Source: Clostridium sp. OF09-36 (GTDB lineage: Bacteria; Bacillota; Clostridia; Lachnospirales; Lachnospiraceae). Taken from it: a stretch of 64,000 bases of DNA. The DNA lies in assembly GCF_003481985.1 (NCBI RefSeq), contig NZ_QUMD01000010.1, forward strand, positions 58,239 through 122,238, read 5' to 3'. The position numbers and the translations under genes are program-made. The notes under the pieces were generated by a model. It saw only the letters and a list, made by a program, of their open reading frames with translations. It ran no database searches and was not told where the DNA came from. Shown piece after piece: positions 36,284-44,874 of the stretch; positions within the stretch are counted from its first letter, which is position 1, and the number at the start of each line of letters is the position of its first letter.

Positions 36284-36463
36284 ATGAGTAGCAATTTATT
36301 AAGGGTAGTACAAGAACAACAGGAAACCATAGAAAAGCAAAGCAGGCTTATTGCTGATTTAATAGCCACTCTGGAAAGCTGGGAGCAGACAGCAGGCTAC
36401 GACGGCGCAGAGCTGAAAGAGCGGGCAAAAGATTTGCAATTAAGAGAAAGGCAGGATTTATGA
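36284..36463 (+). CDS. Small coiled-coil protein before holin (59 aa)
   Basis: MSSNLLRVVQEQQETIEKQS followed by a helical heptad pattern, resembling small hemolysin XhlA-like/coiled-coil proteins placed before holins. GCAGGAGCGAG gives an RBS. Overlaps the holin start (ATGA). Confidence 0.6.
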   Translation: MSSNLLRVVQEQQETIEKQSRLIADLIATLESWEQTAGYDGAELKERAKDLQLRERQDL

Positions 36464-36947
36464 ACATGACTATTACAGAATTTATTGAGGCGGCGGCACA
36501 TAACAAAATTATCCAGCTGGTAGTATTGGCGATTGTGTGCGACACGGTTTTTGGCGTGCTGCGTGCAATCAAAGAGAAGAAATTTAACAGCTGCGCAGGC
36601 ATTGACGGGGCTATCAGAAAAGTAGGTATGCTTATTTCTCTGGTATTCATGCTGGCAATCGACGTACTGATTAAGATTAACTTAATCGGATTTATACCGG
36701 AGCAGGCACGTACATATTTAGGGCTTGATACCGTGGGCGTGGCTGAATTTTTCGCATTGCTTTACATTGCCTATGAGGTAGTGAGCATTTTTAAAAATAT
36801 GGCATTATGCGGGCTGCCCGTAAAAAGGTATGGGAAAAGGTGCGGGAGTTTCTGGCGAAGTATACGGACGAACTGCCGGACACAGACGAACTGGACGGGG
36901 ACAGCACCACAGGCAGCGTAGAGGAACACAGGACACAGGAAAGATAA
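36460..36947 (+). CDS. Phage holin (frameshifted near C-terminus)
   Basis: Holin of the toxin-secretion/lysis family: MTITEFIEAAAHNKIIQLVV, then VCDTVFGVLRAIKEKKFNS, GIDGAIRKVGMLISLVFMLA, with three membrane segments. The frame as read ends at 36921 in unlikely sequence. Adding one A to the five at 36822-36826 gives KVWEKVREFLAKYTDELPDT and a normal acidic tail to 36947. Forms the membrane lesion for endolysin release. Confidence 0.8.
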
Positions 36948-36972
36948 GAACAATAAGGACATAGCAACAAAG

Positions 36973-37003
36973 AGCGCTTGCGGGACACCGCAGGCGCTTA
37001 TTT
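36973..37003 (+). terminator. Terminator between holin and endolysin
   Basis: An 11-bp stem (AGCGCTTGCGG/CCGCAGGCGCT, one G-T) with GACA loop, followed by TATTTTG. Moderate T-run; may attenuate rather than stop. Confidence 0.55.
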
Positions 37004-37025
37004 TGTATGCGGAAAGGCAGGAAAT

Positions 37026-38434
37026 ATGAACATTAACAGAAAGATAAGTAAGTACAATTTCAATAAGGGCAGCGTTTCCAGAATTAAGTATATTGTTATC
37101 CATTATGTAGGCGCACTGGGCGGCGCAGAGGACAACTGCCGATATTATGGCGGCGGCAATAGAAATGCGTCGGCGCATTACTTTGTAGGATTTAACGGCG
37201 AGGTATGGCAGTGCGTAGAGGACGCTAATATAGCGTGGCATTGCGGAGCGTCGAGCTATAAGCACGCAGAGTGCCGAAACGCTAATAGTATCGGTATTGA
37301 AATGTGCGTAAGGAAGAAAAACACAAAGAGCATGGGCGCAACAGATAAAGACTGGTATTTTGAGGACGCAACAGTAGAGGCAGCGGCAGAGCTTACCCGT
37401 TACCTTATGAATAAATACGGTGTGCCTGCATCTCATGTAATCAGACATTACGACGTAACGGGCAAGATTTGCCCTAACCCGTATGTATATAACACCAGCG
37501 CCCACACATGGGACGAGTTTAAGCGTAAAATCAGCGGACAGGCAGAAACACCGCAGGGCGGCAATGAAAAAACAATCTGGAATTTTCTTACAGGAAAGGG
37601 CTTAAATGCTTATGCCGTGGCTGGTATTATGGGTAATCTGTATGCTGAAAGCGGGCTTATGCCGAACAACTTACAGAACACCTATAACAATAGCTGGGTA
37701 AGACGGACGCAGAATATACAGCAGCGGTGGATAATGGCAGCTATGGCAATTTTGTAAAGGACAGTGCAGGCTATGGGCTGGCGCAGTGGACGCATTGGAG
37801 CAGAAAGCAAGCGTTGCTTAATCATGCAAAACAGGCGGGCGTATCCATTGCAGACCTTAATATGCAGCTGGGCTTTTTATGGGAAGAATTGCAGGGATAC
37901 ACAGCAGTAATGGACGCACTGAAAAAGACGGGCAGCGTGCGTGCTGCATCTGATGCCGTTCTTACTGGATATGAAAAGCCAGCAGACCAGAGCGAAACAA
38001 TAAAGAAAAAGCGTGCAGAGTACGGCGAGGGATACTGTAAAAAGTATGCAGCAGGAAACGGTACAAAGTATTATAGAGTGCGCAAGAGCTGGACGGACGC
38101 AGCAAGCCAGCTGGGGGCGTTTACGTCGCTGGAAAATGCAAAGAGCGCTTGCAAGGCGGGTTATACTGTATATGATGATAACGGCAAGGCGGTATATACC
38201 GCAGCAGGGCAGCAGGCAAGTGCAGGCGTTCCGTTTAGCGTACAGGTAGATATTTTAGACCTTAATATCAGAACAGGAGCAGGCACGAACTATGCAAAGA
38301 CGGGAGAAACCACAGGAAAGGGAGTATTTACCATTGTGGAAGTGAAAGCCGGACAGGGTGCAAGCGTTGGCTGGGGACGCTTGAAGAGTGGCGCAGGCTG
38401 GATTAGCTTAGATTATGCCACAAGATTAGCTTAA
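37026..38434 (+). CDS. Endolysin: amidase + lysozyme-like + SH3 (frameshifted)
   Basis: Three modules. Residues about 1-180: N-acetylmuramoyl-L-alanine amidase with zinc His in VIHYVG, ASAHYFVGFNG, and HVIRHYDVTGKICPNP. About 190-345: phage tail lysozyme-like domain (AVAGIMGNLYAESG; GYGLAQWTHWSRKQ). C-terminal SH3-type binding domain (LNIRTGAGTNYAKTGETTG). One C is missing at 37694 (AGCTGGG versus AGCCTGGG needed), splitting the gene. Cuts host peptidoglycan at lysis. Confidence 0.9.
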
Positions 38435-38440
38435 GTTTTC

Positions 38441-38477
38441 GAGGGTGGGCGGTTCACTGTCTGCCCTCTATTTTTTT
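38441..38477 (+). terminator. Terminator after endolysin
   Basis: GAGGG...CCCTC extended by wobble pairs (GAGGGTGGGC with GTCTGCCCTC), then TATTTTTTT. Marks the end of the late operon. Confidence 0.75.
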
Positions 38478-38508
38478 ACAATTTTATAGCATTTTCCGCA
38501 TAAAAGAA

Positions 38509-38537
38509 TTGACAATATACCAAAGTTGGTATATAAT
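38509..38537 (+). promoter_or_regulatory. Consensus promoter with palindromic operator in the spacer
   Basis: TTGACA, 17 bases, TATAAT: a perfect sigma-A promoter. The region contains TATACCAA-AG-TTGGTATA, an 8-bp inverted repeat that overlaps the spacer and the -10. A repressor bound there would shut the promoter. The XRE protein at 38900 is the obvious candidate. Confidence 0.75.
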
Positions 38538-38601
38538 AAAATCATGGAAAGGAGATAAGAACAAATAAGAGGCAAAGCCACTGGAAAGGAGAAACGGCAC
38601 A

Positions 38602-38721
38602 ATGGGTAAGAAAAAGAAACAAAAGAAAAAGCCTATCGAATGGCGAGACCTGACAATCAACGCATTGATAGACTTAATCATAGGCATAATACTTATCATA
38701 ATCGGTAAGCACATAGGTTAG
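38602..38721 (+). CDS. 39-aa basic-hydrophobic peptide (toxin-like)
   Basis: MGKKKKQKKKPIEWRDLTIN then a hydrophobic helix rich in Ile/Leu, ending IIIGKHIG. This Lys-rich tail plus single membrane helix is the layout of holin-like type I toxins or small phage membrane peptides. RBS AAAGGAG. Expressed from the consensus promoter 65 bases upstream. Confidence 0.6.
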   Translation: MGKKKKQKKKPIEWRDLTINALIDLIIGIILIIIGKHIG

Positions 38722-38760
38722 GGCGAAAGCCCTAACCGACAGGCGGGCGATAAGCCCGCC
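38716..38760 (+). promoter_or_regulatory. Two adjacent strong hairpins
   Basis: GGTTAGGGC-GAAA-GCCCTAACC (perfect 9 bp, GNRA loop) then GGCGGGC-GATAA-GCCCGCC (7 bp). The first overlaps the peptide stop codon. No T-run; probably an RNA stabiliser or antisense target. Confidence 0.7.
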
Positions 38761-38803
38761 GCCTATAAAAAATATAACACAAACCCACAGCCGAGTAAAG
38801 AGT

Positions 38804-38896
38804 ATGCTTTTGAAATTAGGAGTATTTTTAGTAGTAGTAGGACTGGTAAAGCTGATTATTGCTTTCATTTTGAGAGCAAAGGAAAAAGAGAGGTAA
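38804..38896 (+). CDS. 30-aa hydrophobic peptide
   Basis: MLLKLGVFLVVVGLVKLIIA then a basic end (RAKEKER). A single membrane helix just before the XRE gene (3 bases). Short, so uncertain, but consistently positioned. Confidence 0.4.
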   Translation: MLLKLGVFLVVVGLVKLIIAFILRAKEKER

Positions 38897-38899
38897 GGC

Positions 38900-39097
38900 A
38901 TGAATTTAGGCGAGAACATAAGGAAAGCACGAAAAGCAGCGGGCGTTTCACAGTCAGAACTTGCGGAACGCCTGCAAGTCCACCAGAAAGATATAAGCAG
39001 GTGGGAGAACGGGGCGCACGCACCGACAATAGAAATGTTTGCGAAAATATGCAGAGAGCTTAACGCCTCTGCTGATGAAATTTTAGAATTGAAGTAG
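38900..39097 (+). CDS. XRE-family repressor
   Basis: A 65-residue Cro/CI-type HTH protein: GENIRKARKAAGVSQSELAE, RLQVHQKDISRWENGAHAPT. Just the DNA-binding domain. Probably regulates the promoter/operator at 38509 and hence lysogeny. RBS GAGAGG. Confidence 0.9.
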   Translation: MNLGENIRKARKAAGVSQSELAERLQVHQKDISRWENGAHAPTIEMFAKICRELNASADEILELK

Positions 39098-39118
39098 ATA
39101 CGAAAGTGAGGGCTTACT

Positions 39119-39802
39119 ATGACAAAGAAAAAGGTAATTTTATTGGCAGCGACTGCATTATTTGCGGTAAGCGGCTTAACGGCGCTGCCGTCTGGAAATA
39201 TAACAGGCGGGGTGGGCTGCATTGTGGTTGCGGCAGTATGTGCCTATTTTGGACTAAAAAAGAAAAGAGCAGGAAAAGAGAACGGAAACAGAACGCCAGC
39301 GCCTGCCGCTGTATCTGGTGGCAGAATTTTAGATACAATCAGAACGAAAGTAGTAGGCGTGACGTTTAATAATGAGGACGGAGAAAACAGGCAGGATATT
39401 TTAAGTAGAATGTCCGGCAGTGAAGATATTACAGTAGAAAAGTATACATACAACGGAGAGCCTGCCGCATACGTAAAGTGGGGCGATAAGGTAATAGGCA
39501 ATCTATCGGCAGAGCTGGCGGGGGACTTAGCGAGAAAGTACCCGAAAGCCCGCTACACCGCAGAAATACTGGAAATTTCTGGGGGGGGGGTACAGACGTT
39601 CGGGTGCAATATAGAGCTTGACGTAATCGAGGACGCAACGCCCAGCGTAAGCCAGCATACGGGAGAAACTACAGTATATGTAGACCGTAGCAACAAAAAA
39701 TACCATAGTAAGCCTAACTGTTCGGGAATGAAAAACCCAAAGAGAATACCGCTAAGCCAAGCAAGGAAGAAATACACCGCTTGTAAAAAGTGTTGTAAAT
39801 AG
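39119..39802 (+). CDS. Membrane-anchored protein with C-terminal Cys-His motif
   Basis: A 227-residue protein: two N-terminal hydrophobic segments (about residues 1-45), a middle beta-rich domain with repeated YNGEPAAYVKWGDK-type elements, and a C-terminal zinc-ribbon-like motif (YHSKPNCSGMKNPKRI, then YTACKKCCK) common on phage and nuclease proteins. A ten-G run at 39581-39590 encodes Gly-Gly-Gly, so the gene can be switched by slippage. A moron-like role is possible. Confidence 0.6.
   Translation: MTKKKVILLAATALFAVSGLTALPSGNITGGVGCIVVAAVCAYFGLKKKRAGKENGNRTPAPAAVSGGRILDTIRTKVVGVTFNNEDGENRQDILSRMSGSEDITVEKYTYNGEPAAYVKWGDKVIGNLSAELAGDLARKYPKARYTAEILEISGGGVQTFGCNIELDVIEDATPSVSQHTGETTVYVDRSNKKYHSKPNCSGMKNPKRIPLSQARKKYTACKKCCK
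39581..39590 (+). repeat. G10 homopolymer inside a coding region
   Basis: Ten consecutive G, unique in this window. One-base slippage would frameshift the gene at 39119. A candidate phase-variation tract, or a spot for sequencing error. Confidence 0.7.
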
Positions 39803-39812
39803 GTAAAGGCAT

Positions 39813-39846
39813 AAGCCGCAGACTTGTAAAAAAGTTTGCGGCTTTT
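39813..39846 (+). terminator. Terminator before the transposase gene
   Basis: AAGCCGCA-ACTT pairs with AAGT-TGCGGCTT around a short A-rich loop, followed by TTTTCG. Isolates the transposase from the upstream regulatory operon. Confidence 0.7.
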
Positions 39847-39891
39847 CGTCGTATATGGGGAAAGAACAGGAACGAAAGAGAGGTAGCAGAA

Positions 39892-40953
39892 ATGGCGAAT
39901 AAGAAAGGCAGCCGACAACTGACATGGACAGACCGTATAAGTATTGAGGCATTGAAAAAAGCAGGGCATAGCGTGATAGAGATAGCAGAACAGCTGGGCG
40001 TACACCGCAGCACTATATACAATGAGCTTAAGCGAGGGGAATATATGCACAGAAATAGCGACTATACAGAAACATTAAGTTATAGCCCAAACAAGGCACA
40101 AATGAAAGCAGAGGAAAATTTAAAGGCAAGGGGTACACAACTTAAAATAGGAAACGATATTGCATACGCAAATTATATAGAGGATAAAATAGTAAATGAA
40201 GATTACAGCCCAGCTGCGGTACTGGGAGAATTGAAAGCACAGGGGAAAGAGGGGGACTTTTCCGTAACAGTATGCGTAACGACCTTATACAGCTACATTG
40301 ATAAGGGTATTTTCCTTAAGTTGTCTAATAAGAATTTGCCAGTAAAGAAGAATAAGAAGAGAAATTATAAGAAAGTACAGAGGCAACAGAAAAGGACGGC
40401 AGCAGGAGAGAGTATAGACAAACGCCCGAAAGAGATAGATACACGGGAAGAGTTCGGCAACTGGGAAATGGACAGCGTTTTAGGTAAGCGGGGAAAGTCA
40501 AAAAATACGTTGCTGGTACTGACAGAGCGGAAAACCAGAAACGAGATTATATTTAAACTGCCAGACCATACAGACGAGGCAGTAGTAGCGGCACTGGATA
40601 GATTAGAAAGAAAATGGGGCGCTGATATGTTTAAGCGGGTATTTAAGACAATCACAGTAGACAACGGCAGCGAGTTTGCAGATGCAGAGGGCTTACAGCG
40701 TTCTATTATCAACGAGGGAGAAAAGCGGACAAAGGTATATTACTGCCACCCGTACAGCAGTTGGGAGCGTGGCACAAATGAGGTAACAAATAAGATGATA
40801 CGCCGGAAGATACCGAAAGGCACAAATTTTGACGACAGGACAGAGGAAGAGGTAGAGAGTATAGAGAACTGGATAAACGGATACCCACGCAAAATACATG
40901 GCTATCATTCAGCAGGGGAACTATTCGAGGAAGAGGTAAAGCAGCTTGCATAA
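39892..40953 (+). CDS. IS30-family DDE transposase
   Basis: A 353-residue transposase. N-terminal HTH (LTWTDRISIEALKKAGHSVI, EQLGVHRSTIYNELKRGEY); DDE core: first Asp in NWEMDSVLGKRGKS, second in TITVDNGSEFADAE, Glu in SSWERGTNEVTNKMIRRKIP. Full length for the family. No IS30 inverted repeats are evident right next to the gene, so it does not look like a passenger IS. It is the prophage's last gene and probably its integration enzyme. Confidence 0.9.
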   Translation: MANKKGSRQLTWTDRISIEALKKAGHSVIEIAEQLGVHRSTIYNELKRGEYMHRNSDYTETLSYSPNKAQMKAEENLKARGTQLKIGNDIAYANYIEDKIVNEDYSPAAVLGELKAQGKEGDFSVTVCVTTLYSYIDKGIFLKLSNKNLPVKKNKKRNYKKVQRQQKRTAAGESIDKRPKEIDTREEFGNWEMDSVLGKRGKSKNTLLVLTERKTRNEIIFKLPDHTDEAVVAALDRLERKWGADMFKRVFKTITVDNGSEFADAEGLQRSIINEGEKRTKVYYCHPYSSWERGTNEVTNKMIRRKIPKGTNFDDRTEEEVESIENWINGYPRKIHGYHSAGELFEEEVKQLA

Positions 40954-41079
40954 GAACGGAAATAGGGAGCGTGAGAGGCTGGCAGCAGTGGCAGCCTTAC
41001 TATTACGCTGCCTAAAAGTGAAAATATACAATAAAACAGGCTACGTATTGTGCAAAACGGCAAAACAATAAAAACATGA

Positions 41080-41109
41080 AAAAATGTCGAATTTAATGTT
41101 GACATTTTT
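41080..41109. promoter_or_regulatory. Hairpin at the prophage right end
   Basis: AAAAATGTC-N12-GACATTTTT, a perfect 9-bp arm, directly abutting the right 17-bp repeat. It could be part of a recombinase-binding site or a bidirectional terminator. Confidence 0.6.
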
Positions 41110-41125
41110 ACTCTTGTCAATAATG
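41109..41125 (+). repeat. Right copy of the 17-bp direct repeat (attR-like)
   Basis: TACTCTTGTCAATAATG, identical to 5662-5678. The prophage unit with one copy is 35,447 bp. It lies just upstream of the tet(O) promoter. Confidence 0.75.
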
Positions 41126-41136
41126 CTAAAAAGGGC

Positions 41137-41165
41137 TTGACAAATAAAGGGTTAAGGAATATAAT
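41137..41165 (+). promoter_or_regulatory. tet(O) promoter
   Basis: TTGACA, 17 bases, TATAAT, 280 bases before the tet(O) start. This is the expected distance for ribosomal-protection tet genes with a long leader. Confidence 0.85.
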
Positions 41166-41197
41166 TAGATTCAGTTTTATACAAGGAGTTAATAAAT

Positions 41198-41221
41198 ATG
41201 CGGCAAGGTATTCTTAAATAA
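41198..41221 (+). CDS. tet(O) leader peptide MRQGILK
   Basis: Seven codons (ATG CGG CAA GGT ATT CTT AAA TAA) with AAGGAG upstream. Ribosome progress over it controls the following attenuator. Short leaders of this kind are known for tet(M)/tet(O)-type genes. Confidence 0.75.
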   Translation: MRQGILK

Positions 41222-41409
41222 ACTGTCAATTTGATAGTGGGAACAAAAAGTAGCAGTCCCGTTTCACTTTTAATATGGGGCTTAGTTTTTTGTACCCAGT
41301 TTAAGAATACTTTTATCATGTAATTTTATATGCCCGAAAACATATAAGTGTTTTGGGGCTATTGGAGTTATTTACCCAGTGATAGGAGTATTTATCACTG
41401 GGTATTTTT
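41208..41409 (+). promoter_or_regulatory. tet(O) transcription attenuator
   Basis: GTATTCTTAAATAAACTG (41208) can pair with CAGTTTAAGAATAC (41297-41310), followed by TTTTATC. A second hairpin ACCCAGTGATA/TATCACTGGGT (41374-41403) is followed by ATTTTTA. Together they form the usual tet leader terminators, relieved when ribosomes stall or pass with tetracycline. Confidence 0.75.
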
Positions 41410-41445
41410 ATGCCCTTTTTTGGGTGTTGATAGGAGGAAAATCAC

Positions 41446-43365
41446 ATGAAAATAATTAACTTAGGCATTCTGGCTCACGTTGACGCAGGAAAGACAACAT
41501 TAACGGAAAGTTTATTATATACCAGTGGTGCAATTGCAGAACTAGGGAGCGTAGATGAAGGCACAACAAGGACAGATACAATGAATTTGGAGCGTCAAAG
41601 GGGAATCACTATCCAGACAGCAGTGACATCTTTTCAGTGGGAGGATGTAAAAGTCAACATTATAGATACGCCAGGCCATATGGATTTTTTGGCGGAAGTA
41701 TACCGTTCTTTATCCGTTTTAGACGGAGCAGTATTATTAGTTTCTGCAAAGGATGGCATACAGGCACAGACCCGTATACTGTTTCATGCACTACAGACAA
41801 TGAAGATTCCGACAATCTTTTTCATCAATAAAATTGACCAAGAGGGGATTGATTTGCCAATGGTATATCGGGAAATGAAAGCAAAGCTTTCTTCGGAAAT
41901 TATAGTGAAGCAAAAGGTTGGGCAGCATCCCCATATAAATGTAACGGACAATGACGATATGGAACAGTGGGATGCGGTAATTATGGGAAACGATGAACTA
42001 TTAGAGAAATATATGTCAGGGAAACCGTTTAAAATGTCAGAACTGGAACAGGAAGAAAACAGGAGATTCCAAAACGGAACGTTATTTCCCGTTTATCACG
42101 GAAGCGCTAAAAACAATCTGGGGATTCGGCAGCTTATAGAAGTGATTGCCAGTAAATTTTATTCATCAACGCCTGAAGGTCAATCTGAATTATGCGGGCA
42201 GGTTTTTAAGATTGAATATTCAGAGAAAAGGCGGCGTTTTGTTTATGTGCGTATATATAGCGGAACATTGCATTTGAGGGATGTTATTAGAATATCTGAA
42301 AAAGAGAAAATAAAAATCACAGAGATGTGTGTTCCGACAAACGGTGAATTATATCCATCCGATACAGCCTGCTCTGGTGATATTGTAATTTTACCAAATG
42401 ATGTTTTGCAGCTAAACAGTATTTTGGGGAACGAAATGCTGTTGCCGCAGAGAAAATTTATTGAAAATCCTCTCCCTATGCTCCAAACAACGATTGCAGT
42501 AAAGAAACCTGAACAGCGGGAAATATTGCTTGGGGCACTTACAGAAATTTCAGATGGCGACCCTCTTTTAAAATATTATGTGGATACTACAACGCATGAG
42601 ATTATACTTTCTTTTTTGGGGAATGTGCAGATGGAAGTCATTTGTGCCATCCTTGAGGAAAAATATCATGTGGAGGCAGAAATAAAAGAGCCTACTGTTA
42701 TATATATGGAAAGACCGCTTAGAAAAGCAGAATATACCATCCACATAGAAGTCCCGCCAAATCCTTTCTGGGCTTCTGTCGGGTTGTCCATAGAGCCGCT
42801 CCCTATTGGAAGCGGAGTGCAGTATGAAAGCAGAGTTTCACTTGGATATTTAAATCAATCGTTCCAAAATGCGGTTATGGAGGGGGTTCTTTATGGCTGC
42901 GAGCAGGGGCTGTATGGATGGAAAGTGACAGACTGTAAAATCTGTTTTGAATATGGATTGTATTATAGTCCTGTAAGTACCCCCGCAGACTTTCGGCTGC
43001 TTTCCCCTATCGTATTGGAGCAGGCTTTAAAAAAAGCAGGGACAGAACTATTAGAGCCATATCTCCACTTTGAAATTTATGCACCGCAGGAATATCTCTC
43101 ACGGGCGTATCATGATGCTCCAAGGTATTGTGCAGATATTGTAAGTACTCAGATAAAGAATGACGAGGTCATTCTGAAAGGAGAAATCCCTGCTAGATGT
43201 ATTCAAGAATACAGGAACGATTTAACTTATTTCACAAATGGGCAGGGAGTCTGCTTGACAGAGTTAAAAGGATACCAGCCAGCTATTGGTAAATTTATTT
43301 GCCAACCCCGCCGCCCGAATAGCCGTATAGATAAGGTTCGGCATATGTTCCACAAGTTAGCTTAA
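41446..43365 (+). CDS. tet(O): Ribosomal protection tetracycline resistance protein Tet(O) class
   Basis: 639 residues, full length. EF-G-like GTPase: G1 AHVDAGKTTLTESLL, G3 DTPGHMDF, G4 NKID. Domain III-IV follow and the end is NSRIDKVRHMFHKLA. It binds the ribosome and dislodges tetracycline. The sequence matches Tet(O) closely as I remember it. With tet(40) downstream, a tet(O/32/O) mosaic is also possible and cannot be excluded by eye. Confidence 0.93.
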   Translation: MKIINLGILAHVDAGKTTLTESLLYTSGAIAELGSVDEGTTRTDTMNLERQRGITIQTAVTSFQWEDVKVNIIDTPGHMDFLAEVYRSLSVLDGAVLLVSAKDGIQAQTRILFHALQTMKIPTIFFINKIDQEGIDLPMVYREMKAKLSSEIIVKQKVGQHPHINVTDNDDMEQWDAVIMGNDELLEKYMSGKPFKMSELEQEENRRFQNGTLFPVYHGSAKNNLGIRQLIEVIASKFYSSTPEGQSELCGQVFKIEYSEKRRRFVYVRIYSGTLHLRDVIRISEKEKIKITEMCVPTNGELYPSDTACSGDIVILPNDVLQLNSILGNEMLLPQRKFIENPLPMLQTTIAVKKPEQREILLGALTEISDGDPLLKYYVDTTTHEIILSFLGNVQMEVICAILEEKYHVEAEIKEPTVIYMERPLRKAEYTIHIEVPPNPFWASVGLSIEPLPIGSGVQYESRVSLGYLNQSFQNAVMEGVLYGCEQGLYGWKVTDCKICFEYGLYYSPVSTPADFRLLSPIVLEQALKKAGTELLEPYLHFEIYAPQEYLSRAYHDAPRYCADIVSTQIKNDEVILKGEIPARCIQEYRNDLTYFTNGQGVCLTELKGYQPAIGKFICQPRRPNSRIDKVRHMFHKLA

Positions 43366-43415
43366 CAGCTTGCAAAAGTCATATAAAATGAGATTTGAAA
43401 GGAGAATGTAACTTC

Positions 43416-44635
43416 ATGTTTGCTAAAAATTCAAAGGCATATTCTGTCTACCTGCTGTTCCGATTTGTCTGTTCCCTGGCGGTTTCTATGTCCACAGTGC
43501 TTTCCATCGTGTACCACCTGGAGGTGGTGCAGCTGGATGCTTTCCAGCTTGTCCTGGTAGGGACGGTTCAGGAGACCTCCTGCTTTCTGTTCGAGATGCC
43601 CACCGGTGTGGTGGCGGATTTGTATAGCCGTCGGCGCTCGGTGCTGATTGGAATGTTCCTCTACGGCCTGGGCTTTCTGATGGAGGGTGCGCTACCGTGG
43701 TTCGCGCCGGTTCTGCTGGCCAGGTTGTCTGGGGTTGCGGTGATACCTTCATCACCGGCGCTCTGGAGGCGTGGATTGCCTCGGAGGAAGAGGACAAACC
43801 CATAGACAAGGTGTTCCTGCGGGGCAGTCAAATGGGGCAAATCGGCGGCGTTCTGGGCGTGGTGCTGGGCACACTGCTGGGAAACATAAACCTGCAAATG
43901 CCTCTCATCTTGGGGGGCAGTTTGTGCTTGTTGTTGGGGCTGGTGATGGTTCGCATCATGCCAGAAACCAACTTCTCCCCTGCTATTGAGGAACGGCAGG
44001 GCTTGCTTAAAGACTTTGTCTGCCTGTTCAAGCTCAACCTGGGCTTTGTGAAAGGCGCACCTGTGTTGCTGGCGCTCTTAGCAATCACACTATGCGGGGG
44101 ACTTGCCAGTGAAGGCTTTGACCGGCTCTCCACCGCTCATTTTCTGGATGACACGGTAATACCCGTTATCGGGCCGCTGAACAGCGTCACTTGGTTCGGT
44201 GTTATCAGTCTTATCGGCAACGGCTTAGGTATTCTGGCTTCTCAGTTGCTCATCGCCCGCATGGAGAAAAAAGGGACTGTCAGCCGAACCAGTGTGGTCA
44301 TGTCCACCAGCGCCGGGTATATCCTGTTCCTGGTTCTCTTCGCGGTGGGGCGGAGCTTTTGGTTCATGTTGTTGGTGTTCCTGCTGGCGGGGCTTATGCG
44401 CACCATCAAGGAGCCTGTGCTGGCCGCCTGGATGAACGACCAAGTGGATGAGAAAATGCGCGCCACAGTCTTTTCCACCAGCGGACAGCTGGACTCTTTC
44501 GGGCAGATCATCGGCGGGCCTATTGTGGGGCTGGTAGCCCAGCAGGTGTCCATACCCTGGGGGCTGGTCTGTACCGCTTTCCTGCTGTTGCCCGCGCTGT
44601 TCTTAGTGCCGGTGGCGGGAAAGAAGCGGGATTGA
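43416..44635 (+). CDS. tet(40): Tetracycline efflux MFS transporter Tet(40) (frameshifted)
   Basis: About 406 residues if one C is added to the CC at 43720-43721; as read, the first ORF ends at 43805 and the second begins within the gene. A 12-helix MFS protein: YSVYLLFRFVCSLAVSMSTV, FEMPTGVVADLYSRRRSVLI (motif A region), WGCGDTFITGALEAWIASEE. The tandem tet(O)-type/tet(40) arrangement is a known gut configuration. ATG at 43416 with AAGGAG upstream. If the frameshift is real, efflux is lost but tet(O) remains. Confidence 0.88.
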
Positions 44636-44656
44636 TATGGCATAGTTAAGTTTACT

Positions 44657-44684
44657 GACGAGCGGGAGATTACTTCCGCTCGTC
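44657..44684 (+). terminator. Hairpin after tet(40)
   Basis: GACGAGCGG pairs with CCGCTCGTC around a 10-base loop, followed by TTCATTT. A perfect stem but weak T-run; probable terminator of the tet operon. Confidence 0.6.
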
Positions 44685-44874
44685 TTCATTTAGTAGCGCA
44701 AAATTTGAGGACTCTTTATTTCCTTATTCGGTATAGCGGAGGCGGCTGTCAATTCGACATAATTTTCTTGTGATACTTTACCGTACATGAGCATTTGTTT
44801 CGTATTTGAAAGAACAAACTCACCAAATAAAAAAAACGATATTCGGGTGGGTTATTTTGTTATACCCTAAATTA

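Larger units (their letters stand above)
5679..41125 (+). mobile_element. Siphovirus prophage with DGR and IS30-type transposase
   Basis: About 50 co-directional genes lie in canonical order: small HTH protein, replication and partition genes, SSB, HNH, terminases, portal, protease, capsid, connectors, tail, tape measure, distal tail, DGR, holin, endolysin, XRE repressor, transposase. Both ends carry the 17-bp direct repeat. No tyrosine or serine integrase is visible, so the transposase is the only candidate recombinase. ParA/ParB and an HUH Rep suggest a plasmid-like phase. The coding strand is strikingly purine-rich and T-poor compared with the flanks. Confidence 0.9.

Noticed and set aside
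39892..40953. A passenger IS30 insertion sequence
   Set aside because: No inverted repeats were visible next to the gene and it stands in a regular operon slot with its own RBS after a terminator. A phage role is more consistent.
41082..41125. Terminal inverted repeats of the prophage
   Set aside because: Only an 8-base match (GACAAGAG) was found between ends, which could be chance; listed only as part of the circular-junction idea.
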